From: an uncultured Prevotellaceae bacterium
GTDB taxonomy: Bacteria; Bacteroidota; Bacteroidia; Bacteroidales; Bacteroidaceae
Direction of reading: 5' to 3'
NCBI GenBank assembly: GCA_902780635.1
Contig: CACZGH010000012.1
Location: forward strand, 1 to 64,000
Length of the DNA: 64,000 nucleotides
Below the pieces are notes generated by a model. That model made no database searches. It saw only the letters and a program-made list of their open reading frames with translations, and had not been told where the DNA came from. Positions 19,157 to 27,216 of the stretch are shown piece by piece. Within the stretch, counting starts at the first letter, position 1; every line of letters begins with the position of its first letter. Position numbers and translations under genes: made by a program.

Positions 19157-21616
19157 TTATTGTTGGTTCATCTCACCCACGCTGTTGATCATCTCACCTT
19201 GCGACTGCTGTTCGATGTAGTCATTTTGTATGCGTGACACATGCTGGCGAGCCTGACGCTTGGAGTTGCCGAAAGTATAACTCACTGAGAGTGTGACACC
19301 CTGGATGGGTACCTTGATGTTGGTATGTGTGCTGAAGTTCTTGCCCTCAGAGTAGGTCTCCATCTTGAGGCTTCCACCATCGGAGAGTCCCGTGATGCCC
19401 ATCAGACTGATGCTCAGTTTATCATTAAAGAAAGTCTTGGAGACATTGGCTGTAAGCAGGTTGAATCCGCTTGACCATCCTTGCAGGGTATACGACTTGC
19501 TAGATGTCATCACAAACGCGCCCAACTTCACATTCCAGGGCAGTGTCTGCTGCAGTCCTGTCATGGCTGTGGCCGTCCAGCCGCTGTTGCTCAACCCGAG
19601 TGTATGGCTGTTGATGTCCACATAGTTGATGCTACCATTGAGGAAGAGCCGAGTGTTTTTGGTTGCCAGCCAGTTGACATATCCGTTGATGCCGGTCTGA
19701 CTTCTCTTGACGATGTTGCCATAGGTGGTGTTGAGCATATTGTCGTCGTAGAAACTGTATTGCTCAATGCCATTGCCAGTATAGTTGTAGTGTAGGTTGA
19801 GGTTCATCATCAGTCGGGTGGAGAACATGTTGTAGACGAGTGCCACATTGTGCGACTTCTCCACGTCCAGGTCCGTGTTGCCATAACTGATGCTGGTCGG
19901 GTCGGAACGGTTGATGTAAGGATTCAGATAGGTGATACCCGGACGGCTGATGCGCATATTGTAGGTCATACCGAGGTTGGCGGTGGGAGAGAAATTATAG
20001 CTGAGACTGGCTGAAGGCACCAAGCTGCCATAGTTTTTGCTGAAGTTGGCTCCATTGCCCAGATGATAGGTCACATCCTGCCAGGTATGTTCATAACGCA
20101 GGCCGCCTTTTGCACCGAAATTGCTCCACTTGGCGTCATACTCAGCATAGCCTGCCAGGATGCTGTTGGTGTACTCATAGTCCATACTCATGGCTTCATT
20201 GTAGACATCAGCCAGATAGTATTTGGAGTCGGAAGTTGCCTTGCGTGTCATCATTTTGGCACCCAGGTTGAGGGTGTGGTTGGTGAACAGCGGCGTGGTA
20301 TAGTCAGCCTGCAGCGTGTGCTCTGTGGTGTTGTCCTTGCTGACGGAGGAGCGGTCGGTCAGGTCGATAAAGGGAGTGGACGACTTGTCGAACTTGTTCT
20401 CCTGCTCTGTCTTCGACGGGCTATAGTCGAGCTGATAGGTAAGGATGATCGACTTGGTGCGCTGCGGGTTGAGGAAACGTTGGTAATCGACATTGCCACT
20501 GAATGAGGTGCGGCGGTTGGTCATATACATCTCATAGCCATAATCGAAGTTGCCGCCATAGTCGACTCCTGACATCTGAGTGCCCGGTGTGCCTGTGTTC
20601 TTCATCTTGAGGCTGGTGAACGATGCCGTGGCATTGATGCTGCTCACAGAGTCGAGGTCATATCCTAATGAGAAATTGCCCATGGTGAAGGGCAGTCGGG
20701 TTTTCGACTTTGAAGTGTTGAGGATGGTGGAATTGCCATTGATTTGCTCCACGACAGACTCTGTTGTGCCTGGCTTGGAATAATTTTCCATCACATTGGC
20801 ACTGCATGACAATTTGTCTTTTTGTCCACTGACAAACACGCTACCTCCCAGACTTCTGTTGCCTACTTGGGCACGGATCGTTCCATTGTAGCCATCCATG
20901 CTCTTCATGGCCATGGGATTGGTTTTGTTCATCACGATGTTTAGCACGCCACCAGCACCCTCTGCGTCGTATTTGGCTCCGGGATTGGTCACCACCTCAA
21001 TGTTTTTCACCACCGATGCCGGCATGCTTTTGAATATCATAGAAGGATTGCTCGAGAACATCACATTGGGTTTGCCGTCGACATAGACTTTGAATGAGGA
21101 TGAGCCGTTGACTGTGATGTTGTCCTGTCCGTCTACATTCACCATAGGCACTTTGCGGAGCATGTCAAGCACGGTGTTTGACTTGGCATCAGGATCATCC
21201 TCCACCTTATAGGTCATCTTGTCTACTTCCATTTTCACGAGGGGCTTCTGTGCCACCACCTCCACGCCTTTCAGCGTCTTGGAGTCCTCTTTTAGAGAGA
21301 CCGTGCTCAGGTCGAGTGTCTGCTTCTTTCCCAGTTCTATCTCCTGTCGCTGCTCCTCTTTTCCGATACTGCTGACGGACAATGTGTATTTTCCATTGCC
21401 CTCCACCTCATGCGAGAAAGCCCCGTTTTCATCCGTCAGGAAGATAGCCACTGGTTTCTCTTGATTTCCTGCCTTATACACACGGATGGTAGCGAAAGGC
21501 TCAGCCTCACCTGTGTTTTTATCTACTACCAAACCTTTGACCAAAGTTGTCTGTGCCATCATGACTGTAGAAAGCATCGTCATGACCATTACCAAAAATA
21601 ATCTTACCTTTTTCAT
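19157..21616 (-). CDS. TonB-dependent outer-membrane receptor (barrel family 3 type)
   Basis: 819-residue outer-membrane protein. Signal peptide (MKKVRLFLVMVMTMLSTVMMA), an N-terminal carboxypeptidase-regulatory-like beta-sandwich (about 25-105), a plug domain (about 125-235; VVTNPGAKYDAEGAGGVLNIV is the conserved plug segment) and a long barrel of the OMP_b-brl_3 kind. The C-terminus extends past the barrel with a Q-rich tail (YIEQQSQGEM). There is no SusD partner, so it is not a canonical glycan-uptake SusC. Regulation: promoter at 21653-21682 and its own terminator. The ligand is unknown; iron complexes, peptides or a signalling role are all possible. Confidence 0.88.
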   Translation of the reverse strand: MKKVRLFLVMVMTMLSTVMMAQTTLVKGLVVDKNTGEAEPFATIRVYKAGNQEKPVAIFLTDENGAFSHEVEGNGKYTLSVSSIGKEEQRQEIELGKKQTLDLSTVSLKEDSKTLKGVEVVAQKPLVKMEVDKMTYKVEDDPDAKSNTVLDMLRKVPMVNVDGQDNITVNGSSSFKVYVDGKPNVMFSSNPSMIFKSMPASVVKNIEVVTNPGAKYDAEGAGGVLNIVMNKTNPMAMKSMDGYNGTIRAQVGNRSLGGSVFVSGQKDKLSCSANVMENYSKPGTTESVVEQINGNSTILNTSKSKTRLPFTMGNFSLGYDLDSVSSINATASFTSLKMKNTGTPGTQMSGVDYGGNFDYGYEMYMTNRRTSFSGNVDYQRFLNPQRTKSIILTYQLDYSPSKTEQENKFDKSSTPFIDLTDRSSVSKDNTTEHTLQADYTTPLFTNHTLNLGAKMMTRKATSDSKYYLADVYNEAMSMDYEYTNSILAGYAEYDAKWSNFGAKGGLRYEHTWQDVTYHLGNGANFSKNYGSLVPSASLSYNFSPTANLGMTYNMRISRPGITYLNPYINRSDPTSISYGNTDLDVEKSHNVALVYNMFSTRLMMNLNLHYNYTGNGIEQYSFYDDNMLNTTYGNIVKRSQTGINGYVNWLATKNTRLFLNGSINYVDINSHTLGLSNSGWTATAMTGLQQTLPWNVKLGAFVMTSSKSYTLQGWSSGFNLLTANVSKTFFNDKLSISLMGITGLSDGGSLKMETYSEGKNFSTHTNIKVPIQGVTLSVSYTFGNSKRQARQHVSRIQNDYIEQQSQGEMINSVGEMNQQ

Positions 21617-21652
21617 ATCTTTTTATTTTTTGTCTCGAACGAAATGACGATG

Positions 21653-21682
21653 CAAAGATATGATGATATAAGGTGAGGGCAA
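21653..21682 (-). promoter_or_regulatory. Promoter of the TonB-dependent receptor
   Basis: Minus strand: TTG at 21680-21682, a 19-bp spacer, TATCTTTG at 21653-21660. About 37 bp before the start codon. Confidence 0.7.
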
Positions 21683-21729
21683 TGGAATATTCGACGACTT
21701 GCAGGGAATTTTTCGACGAAATGAAAAAT

Positions 21730-21798
21730 CGGCTTTGAATATTTTAGGTTTTCAAGTGCATCGTTTGCTACAACCTGAAAACCTAAAGCCCAAAGCCG
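21730..21798. repeat. Long interrupted inverted repeat
   Basis: Outer arms CGGCTTTG (21730-21737) and CAAAGCCG (21791-21798); inner arms TTTAGGTTTTCA (21743-21754) and TGAAAACCTAAA (21776-21787). A further GAAAACCTAA copy lies at 21826-21835. It could form a hairpin of about 20 pairs with small internal bulges between the nitroreductase and receptor genes. There is no T run, so it is not a simple terminator. Confidence 0.75.
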
Positions 21799-21823
21799 AA
21801 CCGCAAAAAGCGAACCGAGAAGC
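21796..21823. repeat. Short heptamer array (GCGAACC type)
   Basis: Four consecutive heptamers: CCGAACC, GCAAAAA, GCGAACC, GAGAAGC. On the other strand this is the (G/T)(A/G)TT(C/T)GC-type unit also seen at 29699, 34530 and 36893. It is the most degenerate of the four loci. Confidence 0.5.
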
Positions 21824-21831
21824 TCGAAAAC

Positions 21832-22452
21832 CTAATACCCAATCGGATGATTCAGTTCGAGGATTTGTTTTTCATTCAAGCCAAGAGCTTGGGCCACTTT
21901 CTCTTTGTTCATCATCGCGCGTGGCACGGTCTTCAGCCCCAGGGCTGCACACATCAGACAGATATTCTGGGAGCTATAGCCAGCATCCATAGCGCCATAG
22001 ATCTCGCTGCCATTGCGGAATTTTTCCTGATTGCTGACAATTAAAAGGAATAGAGGGGCGGTCTTCATGTTAGCCTGTCTTTCGGCCAGCATTTCACGCA
22101 CATCCGTATCTGTCACTTTCAGCAGTGTGTTGTCGTATGGCTGATAGAGTGACACACCGTCCTTGCAGCACACATAGACTTGTATGTCTTGGGCATTGAC
22201 GGCGGTGGGGATCGTCAGCAGTTTCCGATCCGCACGGTTGACACCGCAGGCTGCCCAAAGCAGTTGGGAGAGTTGCTGGTCAGTGATGTTTTTGTCAGCA
22301 TTGAATTCACGGTCCGACCTACGTTTTTGCAAAGCTTCTGTCAGTGTCACTTGCAGTTTCATGTCAGGTTGAGGAAGCTTTTTCACTTCCTGGGCATTCA
22401 TATTGAGTGCTATTAAAGTCAATATGAAAGAGAAGAATACTTTTTTAAGCAT
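21832..22452 (-). CDS. Exported nitroreductase-fold protein (SagB/ThcOx type)
   Basis: 206 residues with a signal peptide (MLKKVFFSFILTLIALNMNA) before a flavin nitroreductase fold. The pattern LTEALQKRRSDREF, then QLSQLLWAACGVNRAD, then DAGYSSQNICLMCAALGLKT and a C-terminal ELNHPIGY is typical of the SagB/ThcOx-type dehydrogenases annotated in many Bacteroidetes. RRSDREF is the FMN-phosphate region. Characterised SagB proteins oxidise azolines in peptide synthesis, but no cyclodehydratase or precursor gene is visible, so this is only a fold assignment. The exported location of a flavoenzyme is notable. Promoter box at 22522-22529. Confidence 0.82.
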   Translation of the reverse strand: MLKKVFFSFILTLIALNMNAQEVKKLPQPDMKLQVTLTEALQKRRSDREFNADKNITDQQLSQLLWAACGVNRADRKLLTIPTAVNAQDIQVYVCCKDGVSLYQPYDNTLLKVTDTDVREMLAERQANMKTAPLFLLIVSNQEKFRNGSEIYGAMDAGYSSQNICLMCAALGLKTVPRAMMNKEKVAQALGLNEKQILELNHPIGY

Positions 22453-22521
22453 ATTTTCTGAATATTAAATTGAATAAAAGAGTGTAAAATGATGATCGAC
22501 TGTATTTAATGGAATACCATG

Positions 22522-22529
22522 CAAAGATA
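22522..22529 (-). promoter_or_regulatory. -7 box for the exported nitroreductase
   Basis: TATCTTTG plus C on the minus strand, 69 bp before the start codon. Confidence 0.5.
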
Positions 22530-22642
22530 AAAATTATTTTCCGCAAAGCCATCACCCTCATGAAAAAAACCTGTCGAAACAAAAAAAACGGTCGATTTTG
22601 ATTATTTAATACTCAAAATTCAATTCTCCAAACGATTTTGAT

Positions 22643-22650
22643 TAACTTCG
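22643..22650 (+). promoter_or_regulatory. -7 box for the SpoU methyltransferase operon
   Basis: TAACTTCG plus CAGCCG, 8 bp before the ATG at 22659. It implies a very short leader and excludes the in-frame start at 22638. Confidence 0.45.
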
Positions 22651-22658
22651 CAGCCGAA

Positions 22659-23429
22659 ATGATCAGTAAGAATAAAATCAAAGCCATCAAACAGCTGGAG
22701 AACAAGAAGCACCGGCGTGAGACTGGCCTCTTTGTGGCCGAGGGTCCAAAAGTGGTGTCAGACCTGCTGGAAACCTATCCAGCTATCTCTGTCATCGCAA
22801 CGGAACCATGGTTTCAGACGCACCCTGCACTGCAGGCCCAGGAGACCATTGTCGTGACGGAAGAGGAGTTGCGCCGTGTAAGCTTTTTGCAACACCCCCA
22901 ACAAGTGATGGGAGTCTTCAAGACACCTGTTCAGACAGCCAGCCTTACATCATTGTGTGAGCGGGTCTCACAAGAGCTTTGTTTGGCTCTCGATGGTGTG
23001 CAAGACCCCGGCAATCTGGGCACCATCATCCGCATCGCCGACTGGTTTGGCATCGAGACCATCATCTGCAGTCTTGACACAGCCGATGCCTATAGCCCCA
23101 AAGTGATTCAGGCCACGATGGGCAGCATTGCCCGGGTGCAAGTGGTATATACCGATTTGGTCTCCCTGATCGACCAGTTGCCTACAGGCACAGCCATTTA
23201 TGGCACTGTGCTCGACGGCACAGACCTCTACCATCAGGCGTTGGAGAGTCGCGGCTTGCTCGTCATGGGCAATGAAGGCAATGGCATCACCAGTGCCGTC
23301 TCTGCCCGTCTGACACACCGTCTGCTGATTCCCTCCTACCCAGCAGAGCGAAAGACAGCCGATAGTCTCAATGTGGCCATTGCCACGGCAGTGACCTGCG
23401 CTGAATTCAGAAGAAGACAGACCTTTTAG
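22659..23429 (+). CDS. TrmH/SpoU-family RNA 2'-O-methyltransferase
   Basis: 256-residue SPOUT methyltransferase that uses S-adenosylmethionine to methylate a ribose in rRNA or tRNA. An N-terminal substrate-binding domain (about 1-95; KKHRRETGLFVAEGPK) precedes the knotted domain with the three SpoU motifs: PGNLGTIIRIADWFG, VMGNEGNGI and IPSYPAERKTADSLNVAIA. It resembles RlmB/TsnR-type proteins; the target nucleotide cannot be read from sequence. First gene of a tight cluster with the membrane protein, hisB, MaoC and MltF genes. Confidence 0.92.
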   Translation: MISKNKIKAIKQLENKKHRRETGLFVAEGPKVVSDLLETYPAISVIATEPWFQTHPALQAQETIVVTEEELRRVSFLQHPQQVMGVFKTPVQTASLTSLCERVSQELCLALDGVQDPGNLGTIIRIADWFGIETIICSLDTADAYSPKVIQATMGSIARVQVVYTDLVSLIDQLPTGTAIYGTVLDGTDLYHQALESRGLLVMGNEGNGITSAVSARLTHRLLIPSYPAERKTADSLNVAIATAVTCAEFRRRQTF

Positions 23430-23449
23430 CTAAAGCAAACAAGACAAGC

Positions 23450-24415
23450 ATGGAAAAAGAGTTGTTATATAAAAACCGCAGTTTCTCTTCCTGCATCAAT
23501 GCTGCATACAAATTGCAACTTGAAAACCTCAAGAGCATCCTGAAATGCACCTGGCTGCCTATCCTCGTGCAGAGCCTTCTGATGGGCGGTTACATGGTGA
23601 TCATCACGCCCTGGTTGGCCAACGGCGCCTCATGGTCGGGGATGCCTTTCCTGAAACTTCTGGCGCTGGTCGGTATAGCGATCTTAGAAATGGTGGCCGC
23701 AGCATGGACCCTCTCACGCCTGATGAGTCTGCTCAACGAGAAGCCCCGAAAGTGGAACTTCCGTCGCTCCTTGTGGATGTTAATAGGCAATGCCGTCATC
23801 TCCCTCATTTTCGTAAGTTTGTTCAGTGGGGGAGCTGGTGCGGCCGTGGGTTATCTTCAGGCCAAGGCAACAGCAGGAGAGGCTATACCAGCCATGTCCA
23901 CCACAGTGATGGCCATTTTGGGCGTCTACATCCTGCTGCTACTTCTGTTTTTCTGCCTGGTCCAGTTGCCGCTTCTCTATGCCAGCATGCGCTACCTCAA
24001 CGATGAGAAGATGCACTTCTGGCGTGACCTCCTGCCGTGTCTTCGCACCGGCCTCCGTCATTGGGGTTTTATCTTCATCACAGTGCTATTGTCGTCCATC
24101 TTCGTCGCCATTATCATCATGTTGCTGATGATTCCCTATTATATCCTGAGTTTCGCACGTTTTGCCTCTGAGGTGGGAGTGGTGACAGGCGACCCATCGG
24201 GCATGCCAGGCTACTTCCCATGGCTGCAGTTGTTCACCGCTGTCATCGTCTTCTTCCTGGTCTATCAGGTGACTATCTTTGAGGCACTGGTGATCTACTT
24301 CATGTATGGCTCCATCGAGACTCAAGAGAAAGAGCGACAGTCGGCAAAAACCATTCCGCCCATCCCTGACATAAAAGAAGAGGCGGTACTTCAACCATAC
24401 CCATCATCTATATGA
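23450..24415 (+). CDS. Six-helix membrane protein of unknown function
   Basis: 321 residues. I do not recognise the family. Hydrophobic segments at about 34-56, 66-90, 108-127, 152-178, 207-233 and 260-285 suggest six membrane helices, with a cytoplasmic-looking N-terminus ([12 protein letters not shown]) and a proline-rich, charged C-terminal tail. No catalytic motif is evident. The gene follows the methyltransferase by 20 bp and its stop overlaps the hisB start by 4 bp, so it is translationally coupled to hisB. Proteins of this kind are found in other Bacteroidales and are annotated as hypothetical. Confidence 0.85.
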   Translation: MEKELLYKNRSFSSCINAAYKLQLENLKSILKCTWLPILVQSLLMGGYMVIITPWLANGASWSGMPFLKLLALVGIAILEMVAAAWTLSRLMSLLNEKPRKWNFRRSLWMLIGNAVISLIFVSLFSGGAGAAVGYLQAKATAGEAIPAMSTTVMAILGVYILLLLLFFCLVQLPLLYASMRYLNDEKMHFWRDLLPCLRTGLRHWGFIFITVLLSSIFVAIIIMLLMIPYYILSFARFASEVGVVTGDPSGMPGYFPWLQLFTAVIVFFLVYQVTIFEALVIYFMYGSIETQEKERQSAKTIPPIPDIKEEAVLQPYPSSI

Positions 24416-25485
24416 GACAGCGACTCCTTTTCATCGATCGTGACGGCACCCTCATCAAGGAACCGGCTGACGAACAGATAGATTCTTTTGACAAGCTGCA
24501 GTTTGTTGAAGGCGTGTTCCGCAACTTAGGTTTCATCTGCCAGAACCTGGATTTCCGACTCATCATGGTGAGTAATCAGGATGGACTGGGCACACCCTTG
24601 TTCCCTGAAGAGACCTTTTGGCCTGTACACAACTTCATCCTCAACACGCTGCGCGGTGAAGGCATCACCTTCGACGCCATCCATATTGACCCTCATTTCC
24701 CAGAAGACGGGCACCCCAACCGTAAACCAGGCACAGGGATGCTTACAGCATATTTCGACACAGAGCGATATGACCTTTCTGGCAGTTATGTCATCGGCGA
24801 CCGTGAGACCGACCGCCAGTTGGCAAACAATCTGGGTTGCAAAGCCCTGATACTGGGCGACGATGGCATGACATGGGACAAAATAGCCGAACTGCTCTTT
24901 GCCGGTGAAAGGGTGGCATCAGTGCGCCGCACCACCAAAGAAACGGACATCGACGTACGTCTGTGTCTCGACGGCACTGGAAAGTGTGACATCCAGACAG
25001 GTCTCGGTTTCTTCGACCACATGCTTGAGCAAATCGGCAAACATGGTATGATGGACCTCTACATCCATACAAAAGGTGATCTGCAGGTGGATGAGCACCA
25101 TACCATCGAAGACACCGCCATCGCCTTGGGCGAATGTTTGCTAAGAGCCTTGGGTGACAAACGAGGCATCGAGCGCTACGGCTATTGTCTGCCCATGGAC
25201 GACTGTCTATGCAGCGTTGCCTTAGACTTCGGTGGACGGCCCTGGCTGGTGTGGGATGCTGAGTTCAAGCGTGAGAAAGTGGGCGACATGCCCACGGAGA
25301 TGTTCCTCCATTTCTTCAAGAGCCTGAGTGACGCCGCCCGTATGAATCTCAACATCCGTGCCGAGGGTACTAACGAGCACCACAAGATAGAGGGCATTTT
25401 CAAAGCCCTGGCCCGCTCACTCCGTATGGCTGTAAAGCGCGACATCTATCACTATGAACTCCCCTCCACCAAGGGGATGTTGTGA
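24412..25485 (+). CDS. hisB: Bifunctional histidinol-phosphatase / imidazoleglycerol-phosphate dehydratase
   Basis: 357-residue two-domain enzyme for steps 6 and 8 of histidine synthesis. The N-terminal HAD phosphatase (about 1-165) has the catalytic pair D9-x-D11 in FIDRDGTL. The C-terminal dehydratase (about 170-357) has its metal-binding histidines in [24 protein letters not shown] (about 226-235) and NEHHKIEG (about 320-327). The length matches the fused enterobacterial and Bacteroidetes HisB. Unusually, it is 9 kb away from hisGDC (33.7-36.9 kb), with which it commonly forms an operon in relatives, and is coupled instead to a membrane protein gene. Confidence 0.96.
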   Translation: MRQRLLFIDRDGTLIKEPADEQIDSFDKLQFVEGVFRNLGFICQNLDFRLIMVSNQDGLGTPLFPEETFWPVHNFILNTLRGEGITFDAIHIDPHFPEDGHPNRKPGTGMLTAYFDTERYDLSGSYVIGDRETDRQLANNLGCKALILGDDGMTWDKIAELLFAGERVASVRRTTKETDIDVRLCLDGTGKCDIQTGLGFFDHMLEQIGKHGMMDLYIHTKGDLQVDEHHTIEDTAIALGECLLRALGDKRGIERYGYCLPMDDCLCSVALDFGGRPWLVWDAEFKREKVGDMPTEMFLHFFKSLSDAARMNLNIRAEGTNEHHKIEGIFKALARSLRMAVKRDIYHYELPSTKGML

Positions 25486-25519
25486 GGTAAAAAGAAAAAT
25501 CTCAAAAATATCAAAGACA

Positions 25520-25984
25520 ATGTCAAAATTAATCGTCAACTCTTACGAAGAGTTTGCATCACACTTAGGAGAAAAATTAGGTGAGTCAGAATGGCTGCTG
25601 GTCGACCAGGAGCGCATCAACCTGTTTGCTGACGCTACCCTCGATCATCAATGGATACACGTCGACACTGAGCGCGCCAAGGTGGAAAGTCCCTACAAGA
25701 GTACCATCGCCCATGGCTATCTTACGCTCTCTCTCCTGCCCTATCTTTGGGAACAAGTCATCGAAGTCAACAACATCAAGATGCTGGTCAATTACGGCAT
25801 GGACAAAATGCGTTTCGGTCAGGCCGTCGTGACAGGCAGTCGCGTGCGCCTGGTGGCCTCGCTGCACAACATCCAAAACCTGCGTGGCATCTGCAAGGCA
25901 GAGGTGGCCTTCACAATAGAGATAGAAAACCAGCGTAAACCGGCACTTGAGGGCATCGCATCGTTCCTTTATTACTTCAAATAA
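25520..25984 (+). CDS. MaoC-like (R)-enoyl-CoA hydratase
   Basis: 154-residue single hot-dog protein. FADATLDHQWIHVDTERA holds the hydratase motif (D and H of the catalytic D-x(4)-H pattern), followed by STIAHGYLTLSLLP, the conserved serine/glycine-rich loop. It belongs with NodN/MaoC proteins that hydrate enoyl-CoA or similar thioesters; the in-vivo substrate is unknown. The start at 25520 is used because the extension to 25454 overlaps hisB. Its stop TAA is directly abutted by the GTG start of the MltF gene. Confidence 0.88.
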   Translation: MSKLIVNSYEEFASHLGEKLGESEWLLVDQERINLFADATLDHQWIHVDTERAKVESPYKSTIAHGYLTLSLLPYLWEQVIEVNNIKMLVNYGMDKMRFGQAVVTGSRVRLVASLHNIQNLRGICKAEVAFTIEIENQRKPALEGIASFLYYFK

Positions 25985-27214
25985 GTGAATCGTCATACAA
26001 CACATATCAACTATAGACTTACGCTTGTCCTCCTTTCTATTCTGACGCTATTTGGATGTTCTTCAGACAAGCAAGATAAGAGCGACGCCACACTGCCCTG
26101 GTTGGTGACCACCAGCGAGGAGAGCGACACTACTGCCCATTATTCTTTGAATGAGATAGTGGAGAATGGTGAGCTGATTGCCCTTACCATCGATGGCCCC
26201 AGCACTTATTACATGCAACGTGATCTCCGTTTAGGAGTACAATACCTCCTCTGCGAGCGCTTTGCCAAAGAGATCGGTGTGAGCGTGCGCGTGGAACTCT
26301 GCGCCGACACCATGGAGATGGTGAAGAAGTTGAAAAACAACGAGGGCGACCTCATTGCCATGCCATTGAAAAGACATACTGAAGGTGGCGACAGCCTCTT
26401 GTTTTGCGGACCGGAAGACCAAGGTGCACAGTGGGCAGTGATGCCATACAACAAAGAACTGGCGCAAGCTATCGACCAGTGGTACCAACCCAATTACCTC
26501 GCTGAGGCGCTCCAACAGGAGAAATACGCCCTCTCTGCCGAGAGTGTGCAACGTCATGTCTATGCGCCGGTGCTCAACCAAGCCAAGGGTGAACTGTCCA
26601 CCTACGACCATCTGTTCGTCAGATATGCCCCTATCGCCAATGTAGACTGGCGTCTGCTGGCCGCCATCGCCTATCAAGAGTCGTGCTTCGACCCACAGGC
26701 GCGCTCATGGGCCGGTGCCTGTGGCCTGATGCAGCTGATGCCAGCCACTGCGGCCACCTATGGGCTGGAGGAGGCGAAAATCTTTGAGCCAGAACTGAAT
26801 GTCGAGACCGCGGCCAAACTGATCAATCAGTTGACAATGCTCTTCCGCGACGTGCCCGACACCTATGAACGCATGAATTTCGTGCTCGCCAGTTACAACG
26901 GCGGTCCGAACCATGTGCGTGACGCCATGGCACTGACCGAGAAATACGGTGGCGACCCTTATCACTGGGAGGAAGTTTCGGAATATATCCTGCACCTGAG
27001 CGAACCGAAATACTACCGCGACCCCGTGGTGAAGACCGGCTATATGCGTGGTACGGAGACTCACGACTATGTCTCAAGCGTGCGCGAGCGCTACGAGCAG
27101 TATGCCGGCATCGCTCCCGGCCATGGCACCTTTGGTGTCAACGAACGTGGAAGCTACTCCGGCGTGAGCACAGAGCCCAAACGAAAGTCAGGGAAAAACA
27201 AGTATCAGATATAA
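25985..27214 (+). CDS. mltF: Membrane-bound lytic murein transglycosylase F
   Basis: 409-residue lipoprotein. Lipobox ending LFGC, lipidated C25. Then a periplasmic solute-binding-like domain (about 55-190; ITIDGPSTYYMQRD-type start in the family) and an SLT lysozyme-like domain (about 205-370) with catalytic E232 in AIAYQESCFDPQ and the LMQLMPATAATYG motif. It cleaves peptidoglycan non-hydrolytically to 1,6-anhydromuropeptides. GTG start with no gap after the MaoC stop, implying translational coupling. Domain order is that of MltF/YfhD. Confidence 0.92.
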   Translation: MNRHTTHINYRLTLVLLSILTLFGCSSDKQDKSDATLPWLVTTSEESDTTAHYSLNEIVENGELIALTIDGPSTYYMQRDLRLGVQYLLCERFAKEIGVSVRVELCADTMEMVKKLKNNEGDLIAMPLKRHTEGGDSLLFCGPEDQGAQWAVMPYNKELAQAIDQWYQPNYLAEALQQEKYALSAESVQRHVYAPVLNQAKGELSTYDHLFVRYAPIANVDWRLLAAIAYQESCFDPQARSWAGACGLMQLMPATAATYGLEEAKIFEPELNVETAAKLINQLTMLFRDVPDTYERMNFVLASYNGGPNHVRDAMALTEKYGGDPYHWEEVSEYILHLSEPKYYRDPVVKTGYMRGTETHDYVSSVRERYEQYAGIAPGHGTFGVNERGSYSGVSTEPKRKSGKNKYQI

Positions 27215-27216
27215 AA

